A stretch of 8,893 nucleotides of DNA, from assembly GCA_018434645.1 (NCBI GenBank), contig JAHDOX010000063.1, forward strand, positions 1 through 8,893, given 5' to 3'. Source of the stretch: Synergistales bacterium (GTDB taxonomy: Bacteria > Synergistota > Synergistia > Synergistales > Thermovirgaceae). This document shows positions 1 through 6,678 of the stretch, in pieces (position 1 is the stretch's first letter; every line of letters starts with the position of its first letter). Made by a program: the position numbers and the translations under genes. The notes below the pieces were generated by a model. The model did not search any database. It was not told the DNA's origin and saw only the letters and a list, made by a program, of their open reading frames with translations.

Positions 1-21
1 GACTTTCGCGTTGAAAAATGA

Positions 22-108
22 GCGGGGGTGGCGGAACAGGTAGACGCGCCAGGTTGAGGGCCTAGTGGCCTACGGGCTGTGGGAGTTCGAGTCTCCCCCT
101 CCGCACCA
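22..108 (+). tRNA. tRNA-Leu (anticodon GAG), CCA encoded
   Basis: The sequence folds as a class II tRNA. The acceptor stem is 22-28 with 98-104, seven pairs including one G-U. The T stem is 81-85 with 93-97 and has a TTCGAGT loop. The discriminator A is at 105 and CCA at 106-108. The anticodon loop is 54-60 (TTGAGGG), giving anticodon GAG at 56-58, which reads CUC/CUU leucine codons. The long variable arm (66-80, with a GCC/GGC helix around TACG) is typical of leucine tRNA. The anticodon stem 49-53 with 61-65 has four pairs and one C50-A64 mismatch. No other tRNA gene lies beside it in the window. A terminator hairpin follows within ten bases, so this is the last gene of its transcript; its promoter lies outside or at the very edge of the window. 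Confidence 0.95.
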
Positions 109-113
109 GAAAG

Positions 114-147
114 AAAAGGGAACCCTTTAAAGGGTTCCCTTTTATTT
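114..147 (+). terminator. Rho-independent terminator after tRNA-Leu
   Basis: Positions 114-143 form a perfect 30-base palindrome. The GC-containing stem is 118-125 with 132-139 around a TTTAAA loop, flanked by four A on the left and four T on the right. The T-rich tail runs on to 147. It starts a few bases after the CCA end of the tRNA. The A and T flanks are symmetrical, so it could also stop transcripts arriving from the other strand. Confidence 0.9.
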
Positions 148-233
148 GCGGTTTCAGAAGTCAACAACCTCCCAGCCCCAAGAGGGGAAAAGACACTTGG
201 AATCGGCCCCGGGCGGGTCGAAAAACTGGAGTC

Positions 234-264
234 TTGCACTGGTCGCCGGGTGGACCCGTATACT
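234..264 (+). promoter_or_regulatory. Candidate sigma70 promoter for the lytic transglycosylase unit
   Basis: TTGCAC at 234-239 and TATACT at 259-264 resemble -35 and -10 boxes, but the 19-base spacer is long. The spacer holds a small inverted repeat, CGGGT-GG-ACCCG at 247-258, which could be an operator or chance. A second possible pair is TTGCGA at 264-269 and TAAACT at 288-293 with 18-base spacing. I cannot choose between them from sequence alone. Either would give a leader of a few dozen bases before the TTG start at 338. Confidence 0.3.
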
Positions 265-320
265 TGCGACCTTCGCCATTCATGAGGTAAACTCGACCGT
301 GTTCCGATCTTCATTAAAGA

Positions 321-328
321 GGAGGGAG
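321..328 (+). promoter_or_regulatory. Ribosome binding site supporting the TTG start at 338
   Basis: GGAGGGAG at 321-328 is a strong Shine-Dalgarno match ending nine bases before TTG 338-340. Translation from this TTG begins a typical signal peptide, whereas the only upstream in-frame ATG, at 146, lies on the tail of the tRNA terminator. The site therefore decides the start of the transglycosylase gene. Confidence 0.75.
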
Positions 329-337
329 AATAAAAAG

Positions 338-1033
338 TTGACGTTGAAGAAAACACGCAAAACGCCGATCCTCGTCGGATTTTGCCTTTTGGTACTTCTA
401 TATGTTTTCATGGGGCCTGCATTCGCGGAAGGTGACGTTTACGACAGGATACCCCTCGAAGAAGTTGTCGAACCACCTAACGAAGAAACGGAAGAAACCG
501 GCAATCCGGTCCATGTTGAAAACGGTAACGAAAAGATTGCAGTCATTGCTGGCAGGTTTATGAAGGTCAATCCCGAGCTGGAGCCTTACGCCGCAAGAAA
601 ATACGGCGAGTATATACTGGAAGCCTCCGAGCTGTTTGGCATCAACCCCTTTCTCATAGCGGCGATGATCATAAAGGAATCCACTGTTCGATACAAGGCA
701 CGGTCCCGTTATGCTTATGGATTGATGCAGGTCAACTGGAATGCCCACAAGTATGGGCTGAGGTCCGCTTTCAGCGGGATACAAACCTTAAATGATCTTA
801 TTAAGCCGCGCAACAATATACTTGCGGGGACGTACATATTTTCATGTTATCTTGATTCAAGCGGGGGAGACATTTCCGAAGCGCTGGCGAAGTATCTGGG
901 CACAAACGGAAAAAGGTATATCACACGGGTGATGAAAAATTACGAGGTTATGCTTGCGGAATTTGAAAAAAAGCAGGAGCAGAGAATAACAAGGCTGTCT
1001 TTAACCGGCCTGTACAAGCCTGCTGTGGCCTGA
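338..1033 (+). CDS. Secreted or anchored lytic transglycosylase (SLT domain)
   Basis: This 231-residue protein should cleave the MurNAc-GlcNAc bond of peptidoglycan outside the cytoplasmic membrane. Residues 1-30 form a signal peptide or N-terminal anchor: a Lys/Arg-rich start, a hydrophobic core at about 10-25 and an AFA motif at 28-30. An acidic, low-complexity linker follows (about 31-65, rich in Glu, Pro and Asn). The SLT-like domain covers about 85-215. The putative catalytic Glu is E114 in KESTVRYKARS, followed by YGLMQV at 127-132, the pattern of family 1 transglycosylases. The TTG start at 338 was chosen for its ribosome site and signal peptide; the upstream in-frame stretch from 146 does not look protein-like. 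The stop lies 20 bases before the next gene, so the two are probably cotranscribed. Family assignment is firm, but the physiological role (wall turnover, spore or secretion-related) is not visible. Confidence 0.88.
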   Translation: MTLKKTRKTPILVGFCLLVLLYVFMGPAFAEGDVYDRIPLEEVVEPPNEETEETGNPVHVENGNEKIAVIAGRFMKVNPELEPYAARKYGEYILEASELFGINPFLIAAMIIKESTVRYKARSRYAYGLMQVNWNAHKYGLRSAFSGIQTLNDLIKPRNNILAGTYIFSCYLDSSGGDISEALAKYLGTNGKRYITRVMKNYEVMLAEFEKKQEQRITRLSLTGLYKPAVA

Positions 1034-1053
1034 CAGCCAATGGAGGTTTTGAC

Positions 1054-2142
1054 GTGAAGGACTTTTCTGGTAAATTGCCGAAATTGAAGCTTGGTAAACA
1101 CGAACCAAGGTTTCCCCTCATCCAGGGTGGAATGGGGGTTAGAATATCCGGGCCCAGGCTGGCCGGCGCTGTGGCTAAAGCCGGCGGCGTAGGGACCATT
1201 GCAAGTGTAGGGCTTGCCGTGTGCTCACCTCTTTATGACGGGACCAATTATTTTGAGGTAAACAAGACCGTCATCCGGGAAGATATAGCGGAGGCCAAAA
1301 GGATAGCTCCCGAAGGTGTTGTAGCCGTAAACGCCATGGTTGCCTTGACCGACTATGAAGACCACGTCAGGTCGGCTTGCGAAGGAGGCGTCGACGTCAT
1401 AATATCCGGCGCCGGGCTGCCCCTGAAGCTTCCGGAAATAACCGCGGACTACCCCGACGTGGCTCTGGTTCCCATTGTCAGTACCACCAAGGCCGCGCGT
1501 ATTATCAACAGACGTTGGGAAAAGCAATTCGGCAGGCTCCCGGACGGGTTCATAGTCGAGACGCCGCTCGAGGCTGGTGGTCACCTGGGGGTGACCAGGC
1601 CTGAACAAGTTACCGATAAAGACTTTTCTCTTGAGCACGTCGTTCCAGAGCTCGTAGCCTATCTTGAAAAGGAAGTCGGAGTCGACATACCCGTCATTGC
1701 GGCCGGTGGGCTATGGGACAGGCAGGATGTAATGCGCATGTTCCGGTTGGGCGCAAAGGGTGTGCAGATGGGCACACGCTTCGCTGCGACCGTAGAAGGT
1801 GACGCGAGCCAGGAGTTCAAGGACATACTTATCAACGCAAAAGAAGAAGATGTAGTCGTCATAAAAAGTCCTGTCGGGATTCCCGGCAGGGTCCTCAAAA
1901 CACCCTTTGTTGAAAAATATATTGCTGGGCGCGTAAAAAGCAAACCCTGTTTCGCCAATTGCCTTTCTCATTGCGCCTACAGAAACGAGCGAAAGGCTTT
2001 CTGTATTGCCCAGGCTCTGGTGGATGCCTTCAGAGGCGACTACGAAGAGGGGCTTTTCTTTTGCGGGACGAACGTTTCCCGTGTTACTCGCATGGAAAAG
2101 GTGGAAGAAATATTCAAGGATATCTTTGGTTTCGTCGCATAA
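1054..2142 (+). CDS. Nitronate monooxygenase / FabK-like flavin oxidoreductase with Cys-rich tail
   Basis: This 362-residue protein has the TIM-barrel FMN-binding fold of the 2-nitropropane dioxygenase family. Visible motifs are IQGGMGVRIS at 23-32, EAGGHLG with the conserved His at H177, a glycine-rich AAGG at about 216-219 and GVQMGTRF at about 236-243, the last two being the usual phosphate-binding parts for FMN. Family members oxidise nitronates or, as FabK, reduce enoyl-ACP; the sequence does not say which applies. The C-terminal part carries C299, C303, C307, C317 and C337, a cluster absent from classical aerobic enzymes but seen, from memory, in relatives from anaerobes. It could bind an iron-sulfur cluster or be structural. 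The start is GTG at 1054, with GGAGG at 1042-1046 seven bases upstream. It lies 20 bases after the transglycosylase gene and probably shares its transcript, with no obvious functional link. The cytoplasm is the expected location. Confidence 0.87.
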   Translation: MKDFSGKLPKLKLGKHEPRFPLIQGGMGVRISGPRLAGAVAKAGGVGTIASVGLAVCSPLYDGTNYFEVNKTVIREDIAEAKRIAPEGVVAVNAMVALTDYEDHVRSACEGGVDVIISGAGLPLKLPEITADYPDVALVPIVSTTKAARIINRRWEKQFGRLPDGFIVETPLEAGGHLGVTRPEQVTDKDFSLEHVVPELVAYLEKEVGVDIPVIAAGGLWDRQDVMRMFRLGAKGVQMGTRFAATVEGDASQEFKDILINAKEEDVVVIKSPVGIPGRVLKTPFVEKYIAGRVKSKPCFANCLSHCAYRNERKAFCIAQALVDAFRGDYEEGLFFCGTNVSRVTRMEKVEEIFKDIFGFVA

Positions 2143-2221
2143 TTCGGATGAGCCTTGCAAATAACGCTTCCGCTTACTAGCAAAAGCCAGCTTCCCTGTA
2201 TTTTTTCACAACCAACGTGCT

Positions 2222-2265
2222 TGTAAAGAGAACAACGGAGGCCGGTGGAAACCGGCCTCCGTTGT
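2222..2265 (-). terminator. Strong hairpin terminator closing the pepF operon, between convergent genes
   Basis: A perfect 15-bp stem, 2232-2246 with 2251-2265, encloses the tetraloop GGAA (plus-strand reading). On the minus strand it starts 10 bases after the pepF stop codon and is followed by the T-rich run TTCTCTTT, which supports termination of the minus-strand operon. On the plus strand it lies about 90 bases after the flavin oxidoreductase stop, without a T-run. It may still block plus-strand read-through into pepF. Confidence 0.85.
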
Positions 2266-2275
2266 GTAAACCGAC

Positions 2276-4117
2276 TCATCCTTCCTGATTTTCCTGCAGG
2301 AGCCTTTCCAGTTCTTTCAGTGTTTTCTCGAAAAGAGAGGCCACCTCTTTTACCGGCTCCGAAGATGTCATGTCCACTCCGGCTTGTCTGAGGAGTTTTA
2401 CAGGGTAATCGGACTTCCCGCTTTCCAGAAATTCAAGGTACCGCTTTACCTCCCGACTGCTGCCTTCCGTAATGTTGCGGGAGATAGCCGTAGCCGCCGC
2501 GTACCCTGTGGCGTACTGGTACACGTAAAACGGGGAATAGAAATGGGGGATTCTGGCCCACTCATATTCCAGTTCCGTGTCGATTTGTAGATCGTTTCCG
2601 TAATACTTTTCGTTCAGACTGCGCCAAAGAGAACAGAAAGTTTCGGCTGTCGGCGCCTCGCCTTCGGCAATCATGCCGTGCACCTTCAATTCGAACTCGG
2701 CGAAAAGGGTTTGGCGGAAAAAGGTTGTCCTGATCTGCTCGAGAAGGGCATTGGCAAAATAAAGTTTCTCCTCGCGGGAATTTACAGATTCTTGCAAAGC
2801 TCTGTGAAGCAGGATCTCATTGGTTGTGGAAGCCACCTCGGCGGTAAAAATACTGTGGCTGGAATATACGAAAGGCTGCTTTTCGTCCGTGAAGGCCTTG
2901 TGAAGCGCGTGTCCCATCTCGTGAGCGATAGTAAAAACGTCCCTGAAGGTACCGTTGTAGTTAAGAAGCACGTAGGGATGGACACCGTATGAGCCCCAAG
3001 AGTAAGCCCCCCCGCGTTTTCCCCGATTTTCGAGGACATCGACCCAGCGCGATTCGAATCCCTCCAACAAAAGCGATACATAATCGTCCCCTAGCAGCCT
3101 CAGCGATTCAGCTACCATCCGGCAGGCATCCTCGTAGGAAATGTTCTTCCCTGGCTCGGGAGCCAAGGGAAAGTACATGTCGTACATGTGAATAGATTCA
3201 AGAGCGAGGGCTCTTTTTTTGACCGAAGTGTATCGGTGGAGTAGATGAAGGTGCTCCTGGACGGTTTTTATCAGCCCGTGATATACCTCTAGTGGTATAT
3301 TGTCGGGCGCCAGAGCCGCTTCCAGCGTCGATGAATATTTTCGGCTACGGGCGAAATAGGCGGCCCCCCGCAGAGTTGCGTTCAGGGTACCTGATAGTGT
3401 GTTTTTGTAAGACCCGAACATTCCGTGCAGTGCCCTGAAAGAATTTTCTCGGAGCGTCCTGTCGGGGGAAAGAAGGTATGTACCGTAGCGTTCCTGGGAC
3501 AACGGATGCAGCTGACCCTTTTCGTCTTCCACGTCGGGAAAGGACATATCGGCGTTGGTGAGCATGCTGAAAATGCTTTCGGGAGCATGGGCGATTTCTC
3601 CAGCCCCGGACAAGAGTGTTTCTTCTTCCGTCGACAGACGGTGAGCGCTTTGCCGGAATATATCTTCGAGGAGGAACCTGTAACATTCCAATTCCTTTCT
3701 TTCTGCGATGAAGCCTTTTACGCGCTCAAGTCCTGCTTCGATGATTTCCGGAACGATAAAAGACGTCAGTTCGCCGGTCTTGACGGCCAGGGAAACTGCC
3801 CGCGCGGCCATCGACTGCCCTTTCTGGTTTCTCGTGTCCTGGTGGCTGAGCAGGTGGGCATATACAAAAACCCTTTCCATCAGCTCCTCCAGCGCTTCTG
3901 AAAGCGTCAGCCCTTCCAGGAGCCCGTCGGCGCTCGCTTTCAGGCTCCCTTTTCGAGAGGCTAGATCTTTTCCCATCGATTCCACGGTTCTGAGCGCTTT
4001 TTCCCAGTCTTTCGCCGTTTCGAAAAGGTCCTCGAGTCGCCATGTATATTTTTCGGGAATGTCAGGTCTTTCCGGCAAAGAGAGCGTTTCTTTTTCTTGA
4101 GCTTTTTCTGTCGTCAT
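2276..4117 (-). CDS. pepF: Oligoendopeptidase F (M3B zinc metallopeptidase)
   Basis: This 613-residue protein is full length for the PepF family of cytosolic oligopeptidases, which cut short peptides (roughly 7-17 residues in characterised members). The zinc motif HEMGH is at 399-403 (H399, E400, H403), and the third ligand is probably E427 in FTAEVASTTNE, the spacing typical of family M3. The region before it, GGAYSWGSYGVHPYVLLNYNG (about 369-389), and the later HFYSPFYVYQYATGYAAA stretch are also typical of PepF substrate-binding elements. There is no signal peptide, so it acts in the cytoplasm. The ATG at 4117 is preceded by GAGGAAAGGA. It is the last gene of the minus-strand operon, 47 bases after the small membrane protein gene, and ends at a strong hairpin. 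It likely finishes breakdown of imported or internal peptides to feed amino-acid metabolism. Confidence 0.95.
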   Translation of the reverse strand: MTTEKAQEKETLSLPERPDIPEKYTWRLEDLFETAKDWEKALRTVESMGKDLASRKGSLKASADGLLEGLTLSEALEELMERVFVYAHLLSHQDTRNQKGQSMAARAVSLAVKTGELTSFIVPEIIEAGLERVKGFIAERKELECYRFLLEDIFRQSAHRLSTEEETLLSGAGEIAHAPESIFSMLTNADMSFPDVEDEKGQLHPLSQERYGTYLLSPDRTLRENSFRALHGMFGSYKNTLSGTLNATLRGAAYFARSRKYSSTLEAALAPDNIPLEVYHGLIKTVQEHLHLLHRYTSVKKRALALESIHMYDMYFPLAPEPGKNISYEDACRMVAESLRLLGDDYVSLLLEGFESRWVDVLENRGKRGGAYSWGSYGVHPYVLLNYNGTFRDVFTIAHEMGHALHKAFTDEKQPFVYSSHSIFTAEVASTTNEILLHRALQESVNSREEKLYFANALLEQIRTTFFRQTLFAEFELKVHGMIAEGEAPTAETFCSLWRSLNEKYYGNDLQIDTELEYEWARIPHFYSPFYVYQYATGYAAATAISRNITEGSSREVKRYLEFLESGKSDYPVKLLRQAGVDMTSSEPVKEVASLFEKTLKELERLLQENQEG

Positions 4118-4164
4118 CTAAAAAAATCCTTTCCTCGTTATTAGTCTTTTGGATCGTTCTTTAT

Positions 4165-4416
4165 TCATCGATTGGTGAAATAAAAGAAGAACATGAGTCC
4201 TATGCAGATTCCACTGAAAACAGCCCGCCGCAGACGTATCTGTTTCGCTGTCGGGCCTGCCTCACGGGGATCGTAAAAACCTGATGGTGCCTTTTTGCTT
4301 TTTTGCCCCCTTTTATCTCTGCGTCCCCATATTTTGTCTCCATAGGCATAAGCAAGAAGGCCGGCGCCGATGCCCATAAAACACGCACCCAAAAGAGGTC
4401 CAACCAATTGTTCCAT
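4165..4416 (-). CDS. Small two-helix membrane protein, function unknown
   Basis: I do not recognise this 83-residue protein. It has a hydrophobic, Gly/Ala-rich segment at about 5-25, a strongly basic linker at about 27-63 rich in Lys and Arg, and a second hydrophobic segment at about 65-80 ending in FFFYF. By the positive-inside rule the basic loop should be cytoplasmic, giving an outside-in-out hairpin. The gene is supported by a very good ribosome site (AAAGGAGG at about 4423-4430, six bases before ATG 4416) and by its position, 33 bases after the B3/B4 gene and 47 bases before pepF on the same strand. An overlapping frame starting with GTG at 4421 is rejected because its start sits against the ribosome site. 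It could be an accessory subunit of the nearby transporter, but nothing in the sequence shows that. Confidence 0.7.
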   Translation of the reverse strand: MEQLVGPLLGACFMGIGAGLLAYAYGDKIWGRRDKRGQKSKKAPSGFYDPREAGPTAKQIRLRRAVFSGICIGLMFFFYFTNR

Positions 4417-4449
4417 GTCACGCCTCCTTTCTTTTATGTCGGTGAACCT

Positions 4450-5172
4450 TCAGGAAGGCAGCCTCAATGTAAACGAGGTATTTCTCGCGTCGAGTATGTA
4501 TACTTCGACCTCGGCTTTGCAAAAGGCTTCAAGTTTCCCTGCGAGGTCCTCCGTCATTGCCCTGGTCATTTCGAAAGTAACCGGAGGCATACCATCCACG
4601 TTGAGTGCGACCAAGGTCGTATCTTCGGTGATTTTCGTGGTGTCGCTGTTTCTCCAGCACCATGCCCTGCACAACACGTTACCGTCTGATGTGTCTTTGT
4701 ATATTATTTCACCCGGCCTTGGCTTTTCGAGATCATCGGGTTTTCCCAGCGGCCTGTATGTTTCATCCCCTGTAGCAGGGCAGAGTATGAGATTTCCTGA
4801 AACAGACTCGAGGTCGTCTCCTCCGCAAGGGACGAGATATTTCAGGCTGGTCCTGTTCATAAGGGAAACGACGGTGTTAATGTAAGGAATTTTTGCTCCC
4901 TTGCGGATGCGCTTGACCAGGTTTACTATTGATGGCGGGCATGTATTCGGGTTAATGCCAAAAGCGCGAAAAGCCTCCATCCATGAGGCGAGGTTCGGAT
5001 GCTCCTTGAATTTTTCGAGTGCCTGGTCCGTCCTTGAATGCTCTTCCAAAAGGCGTAGTTCTTCCTCCAGCTCCCTGATTTTTAACCTGTTGTCTATGTT
5101 TCTTCCCACTACTACACCCCGAGTGAAATCCGGAAACATCTCAAAGACTGCTTCATGAATCCCTATTTCCAT
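4450..5172 (-). CDS. Solo B3/B4 tRNA-synthetase-like domain protein
   Basis: This 240-residue protein matches the stand-alone B3/B4 domain family (COG3382 type), related to the editing region of the phenylalanyl-tRNA synthetase beta chain. Residues about 29-58 are charged and probably helical or coiled (KIRELEEELRLLEEH). The B3/B4 core spans about 62-225: a W..AFRAFGI segment, PPSIVNLVKRI..G at 79-92, IPYINTVVSLMNRTSLKYLVPCGGDDL at about 95-121 and GEIIYKD...VLCRAWCWRNSDTTKIT at 154-181. In the synthetase this module hydrolyses mischarged Tyr-tRNA(Phe). The role of solo copies is mostly unproven; trans-editing or amino-acid/ligand binding are possibilities. The ribosome site GAGGAGG lies just downstream of the MFS stop codon and the gap is 16 bases, so translation is probably coupled to the transporter. 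No signal peptide; cytosolic. Confidence 0.85.
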   Translation of the reverse strand: MEIGIHEAVFEMFPDFTRGVVVGRNIDNRLKIRELEEELRLLEEHSRTDQALEKFKEHPNLASWMEAFRAFGINPNTCPPSIVNLVKRIRKGAKIPYINTVVSLMNRTSLKYLVPCGGDDLESVSGNLILCPATGDETYRPLGKPDDLEKPRPGEIIYKDTSDGNVLCRAWCWRNSDTTKITEDTTLVALNVDGMPPVTFEMTRAMTEDLAGKLEAFCKAEVEVYILDARNTSFTLRLPS

Positions 5173-5188
5173 GGTTTCGAGCCTCCTC

Positions 5189-6487
5189 TTATTGATTGGT
5201 TAAATCTTGTACGATGCCGTTTTGCGCTGCTACAACCCCTTTTTCGACATCGACTTTCATAAGGAGGTAAAATCCCCCTAGGAAGAAAAAAAGAAGTATG
5301 CCTAAACCAGGCAAAACAGACCCGGTGGAATGGGTTATGATGCCGAAAAGCAAGGGGCCGACAACGCCTGAAAACTTGCTCGAAATGTCGTAGAATCCAA
5401 AGAATTCGCCGCTTTTTCCCCTCGGGACCATGAGACCGAAAGTACTCCTGCTGATGGCTTGCACTCCGCCCTGAACCATCCCGACGCAGGCGGCAAGAAT
5501 CCAGAAATGCCATTGTCGGGACATGAAAATTGCGGCTATGGTAATGAGAGAATACCAAACAAGTCCGACGCCGATGGCCCCTTTCCCGCCGATCCTTTTT
5601 GCAAGCCGTGCAAAGAGTAGCGAAAAAGGCGCGGCCACGAACTGGGTCAAAAGTAGAGCCCCGATGATCGAGACAGGGTCAAACTGCATCACGGCAGCGT
5701 AAATCGCTGCCAGCTTTATTATCGTCCCTACACCGTCGTTGTACAGCCAAAAAGCAATCAAAAAGAGAAACAGGTTACGGTATCGTCCTATCTCCCTGAA
5801 AGTATCCACGAGTCTTTTTACGCCTTCCCTGATGGCCATCGACCGCCCGCGACGGACTTGTCCTGTGACAGGAGGCTCCGGAACATGGAGAAAAAGCGGT
5901 AGCGAAAACAGGGACCACCAAAGGGATACAGAAAGAAAGGCAATCCGATATCCTGTTGTTCCGGGCAAAAGTATTATGCCAAGGACGTTTAATGCAAGAA
6001 GGGTGCCTCCTCCAATGTACCCGAAAGCGTAACCGCGGGATGATATTTCGTCCATTGTTTTGCCGTTGTATGCAAGTTGAGGAAGAAGGGCGTCGTAGAA
6101 TATCATCGACAAGGAAAAACCAATGGAACCAGCAACGTAAAACAAAAGGGCCCTCAGCCAGCTGCCCTGGTCGGCCATGTAAAGCAGTCCTGTTGAAAGG
6201 ACACCAATAAGCGTGAAAAAGGCGAGAAAATGTTTTCTCTTCCCTGAAACGTCAGCGATGCTTCCCAGAAGTGGAGCGAACAAGGCGGCCGTAAGCATTG
6301 CGCCCGCTGAAGCGTAACCCAGATAGGCAGCGGGCAGGCCCTCCGGCAAAGATGAGGCGATACCGTTGAAATAGACCGGGAACACCGCGGCGAGGATAAC
6401 CGTCGCGAAAGCCGAGTTGCCGACGTCGTAAATACACCAGGAATTGACGGCCTTTAGATGTTCCGACATTTTGTCGAAGGATTCCAT
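5189..6487 (-). CDS. MFS transporter, UMF1 / Atg22-like family
   Basis: This 432-residue integral membrane protein has about twelve hydrophobic segments. It opens with the family signature NSWCIYDVGNSAFATVILAAVFPVYF at about 15-40. It also has an MFS loop motif PLLGSIADVSGKRK (72-85), SSRGYAFGYIGGGTLLALN (149-167) and a C-half motif with QAISRSTFGLMVP and EFFGFYDISSKFSG. These features fit UMF1 proteins, bacterial relatives of the yeast vacuolar amino-acid effluxer Atg22. The substrate is unknown; amino acids are a guess from the fungal homologue and from the downstream peptidase. It is the first gene of a four-gene minus-strand operon. The ATG at 6487 has an AAAGGA site about 14 bases upstream, a long spacing; an alternative ATG six codons in (6469) has no clear site. 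A TATACT box (plus positions 6542-6547) could be its -10, but no good -35 accompanies it. Confidence 0.9.
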   Translation of the reverse strand: MESFDKMSEHLKAVNSWCIYDVGNSAFATVILAAVFPVYFNGIASSLPEGLPAAYLGYASAGAMLTAALFAPLLGSIADVSGKRKHFLAFFTLIGVLSTGLLYMADQGSWLRALLFYVAGSIGFSLSMIFYDALLPQLAYNGKTMDEISSRGYAFGYIGGGTLLALNVLGIILLPGTTGYRIAFLSVSLWWSLFSLPLFLHVPEPPVTGQVRRGRSMAIREGVKRLVDTFREIGRYRNLFLFLIAFWLYNDGVGTIIKLAAIYAAVMQFDPVSIIGALLLTQFVAAPFSLLFARLAKRIGGKGAIGVGLVWYSLITIAAIFMSRQWHFWILAACVGMVQGGVQAISRSTFGLMVPRGKSGEFFGFYDISSKFSGVVGPLLFGIITHSTGSVLPGLGILLFFFLGGFYLLMKVDVEKGVVAAQNGIVQDLTNQ

Positions 6488-6565
6488 TGCTCTTTTAAAT
6501 ATCCTTTCGCAGGATTTCCTGTCGTGTTTTTATTTGGCCCCAGTATAACCGCTTATCCCTGGAAT

Positions 6566-6594
6566 TTGCCCTCTCCTCGCCGACAAGCTTTAAT
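6566..6594 (+). promoter_or_regulatory. Candidate sigma70 promoter for the DUF5665 / YkuD operon
   Basis: TTGCCC at 6566-6571 and TTTAAT at 6589-6594 are separated by exactly 17 bases, and the -10 matches five of six consensus positions. Transcription would begin near 6601 and leave a leader of about 78 bases before the ATG at 6679. The 191-base divergent gap 6488-6678 holds no gene that I can support. Confidence 0.45.
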
Positions 6595-6678
6595 ATCTGA
6601 TATCCTTTTCCGGCACACTCTTCGTTTGGTCCATAAATTCACTCCTGAAGAAACACTATAAGATAAGGGGGAGTAAAA

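Noticed and set aside
22..147. tRNA-Leu gene as an integration site for a genomic island
   Set aside because: No integrase, no direct repeat of the tRNA 3' end and no foreign-looking gene were found downstream in the window.
146..337. N-terminal extension of the transglycosylase reading frame from an ATG at 146
   Set aside because: It begins on the tail of the tRNA terminator, has no ribosome site, is not protein-like and would put the signal peptide 64 residues inside the protein. TTG 338 with GGAGGGAG upstream fits better.
2160..2210. Possible plus-strand terminator of the flavin oxidoreductase gene ending in six T at about 2202-2207
   Set aside because: The preceding bases give only three- or four-pair stems, too weak to call; the hairpin at 2232-2265 is far stronger.
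4200..4421. Overlapping minus-strand frame starting with GTG at 4421
   Set aside because: Its start abuts the Shine-Dalgarno sequence used by ATG 4416, and it lacks the coherent two-helix pattern of the 83-residue frame.
6458..6661. Plus-strand 67-codon frame before the DUF5665-like gene
   Set aside because: It overlaps the 5' end of the MFS gene and the divergent promoter region, has no ribosome site and no recognisable composition.
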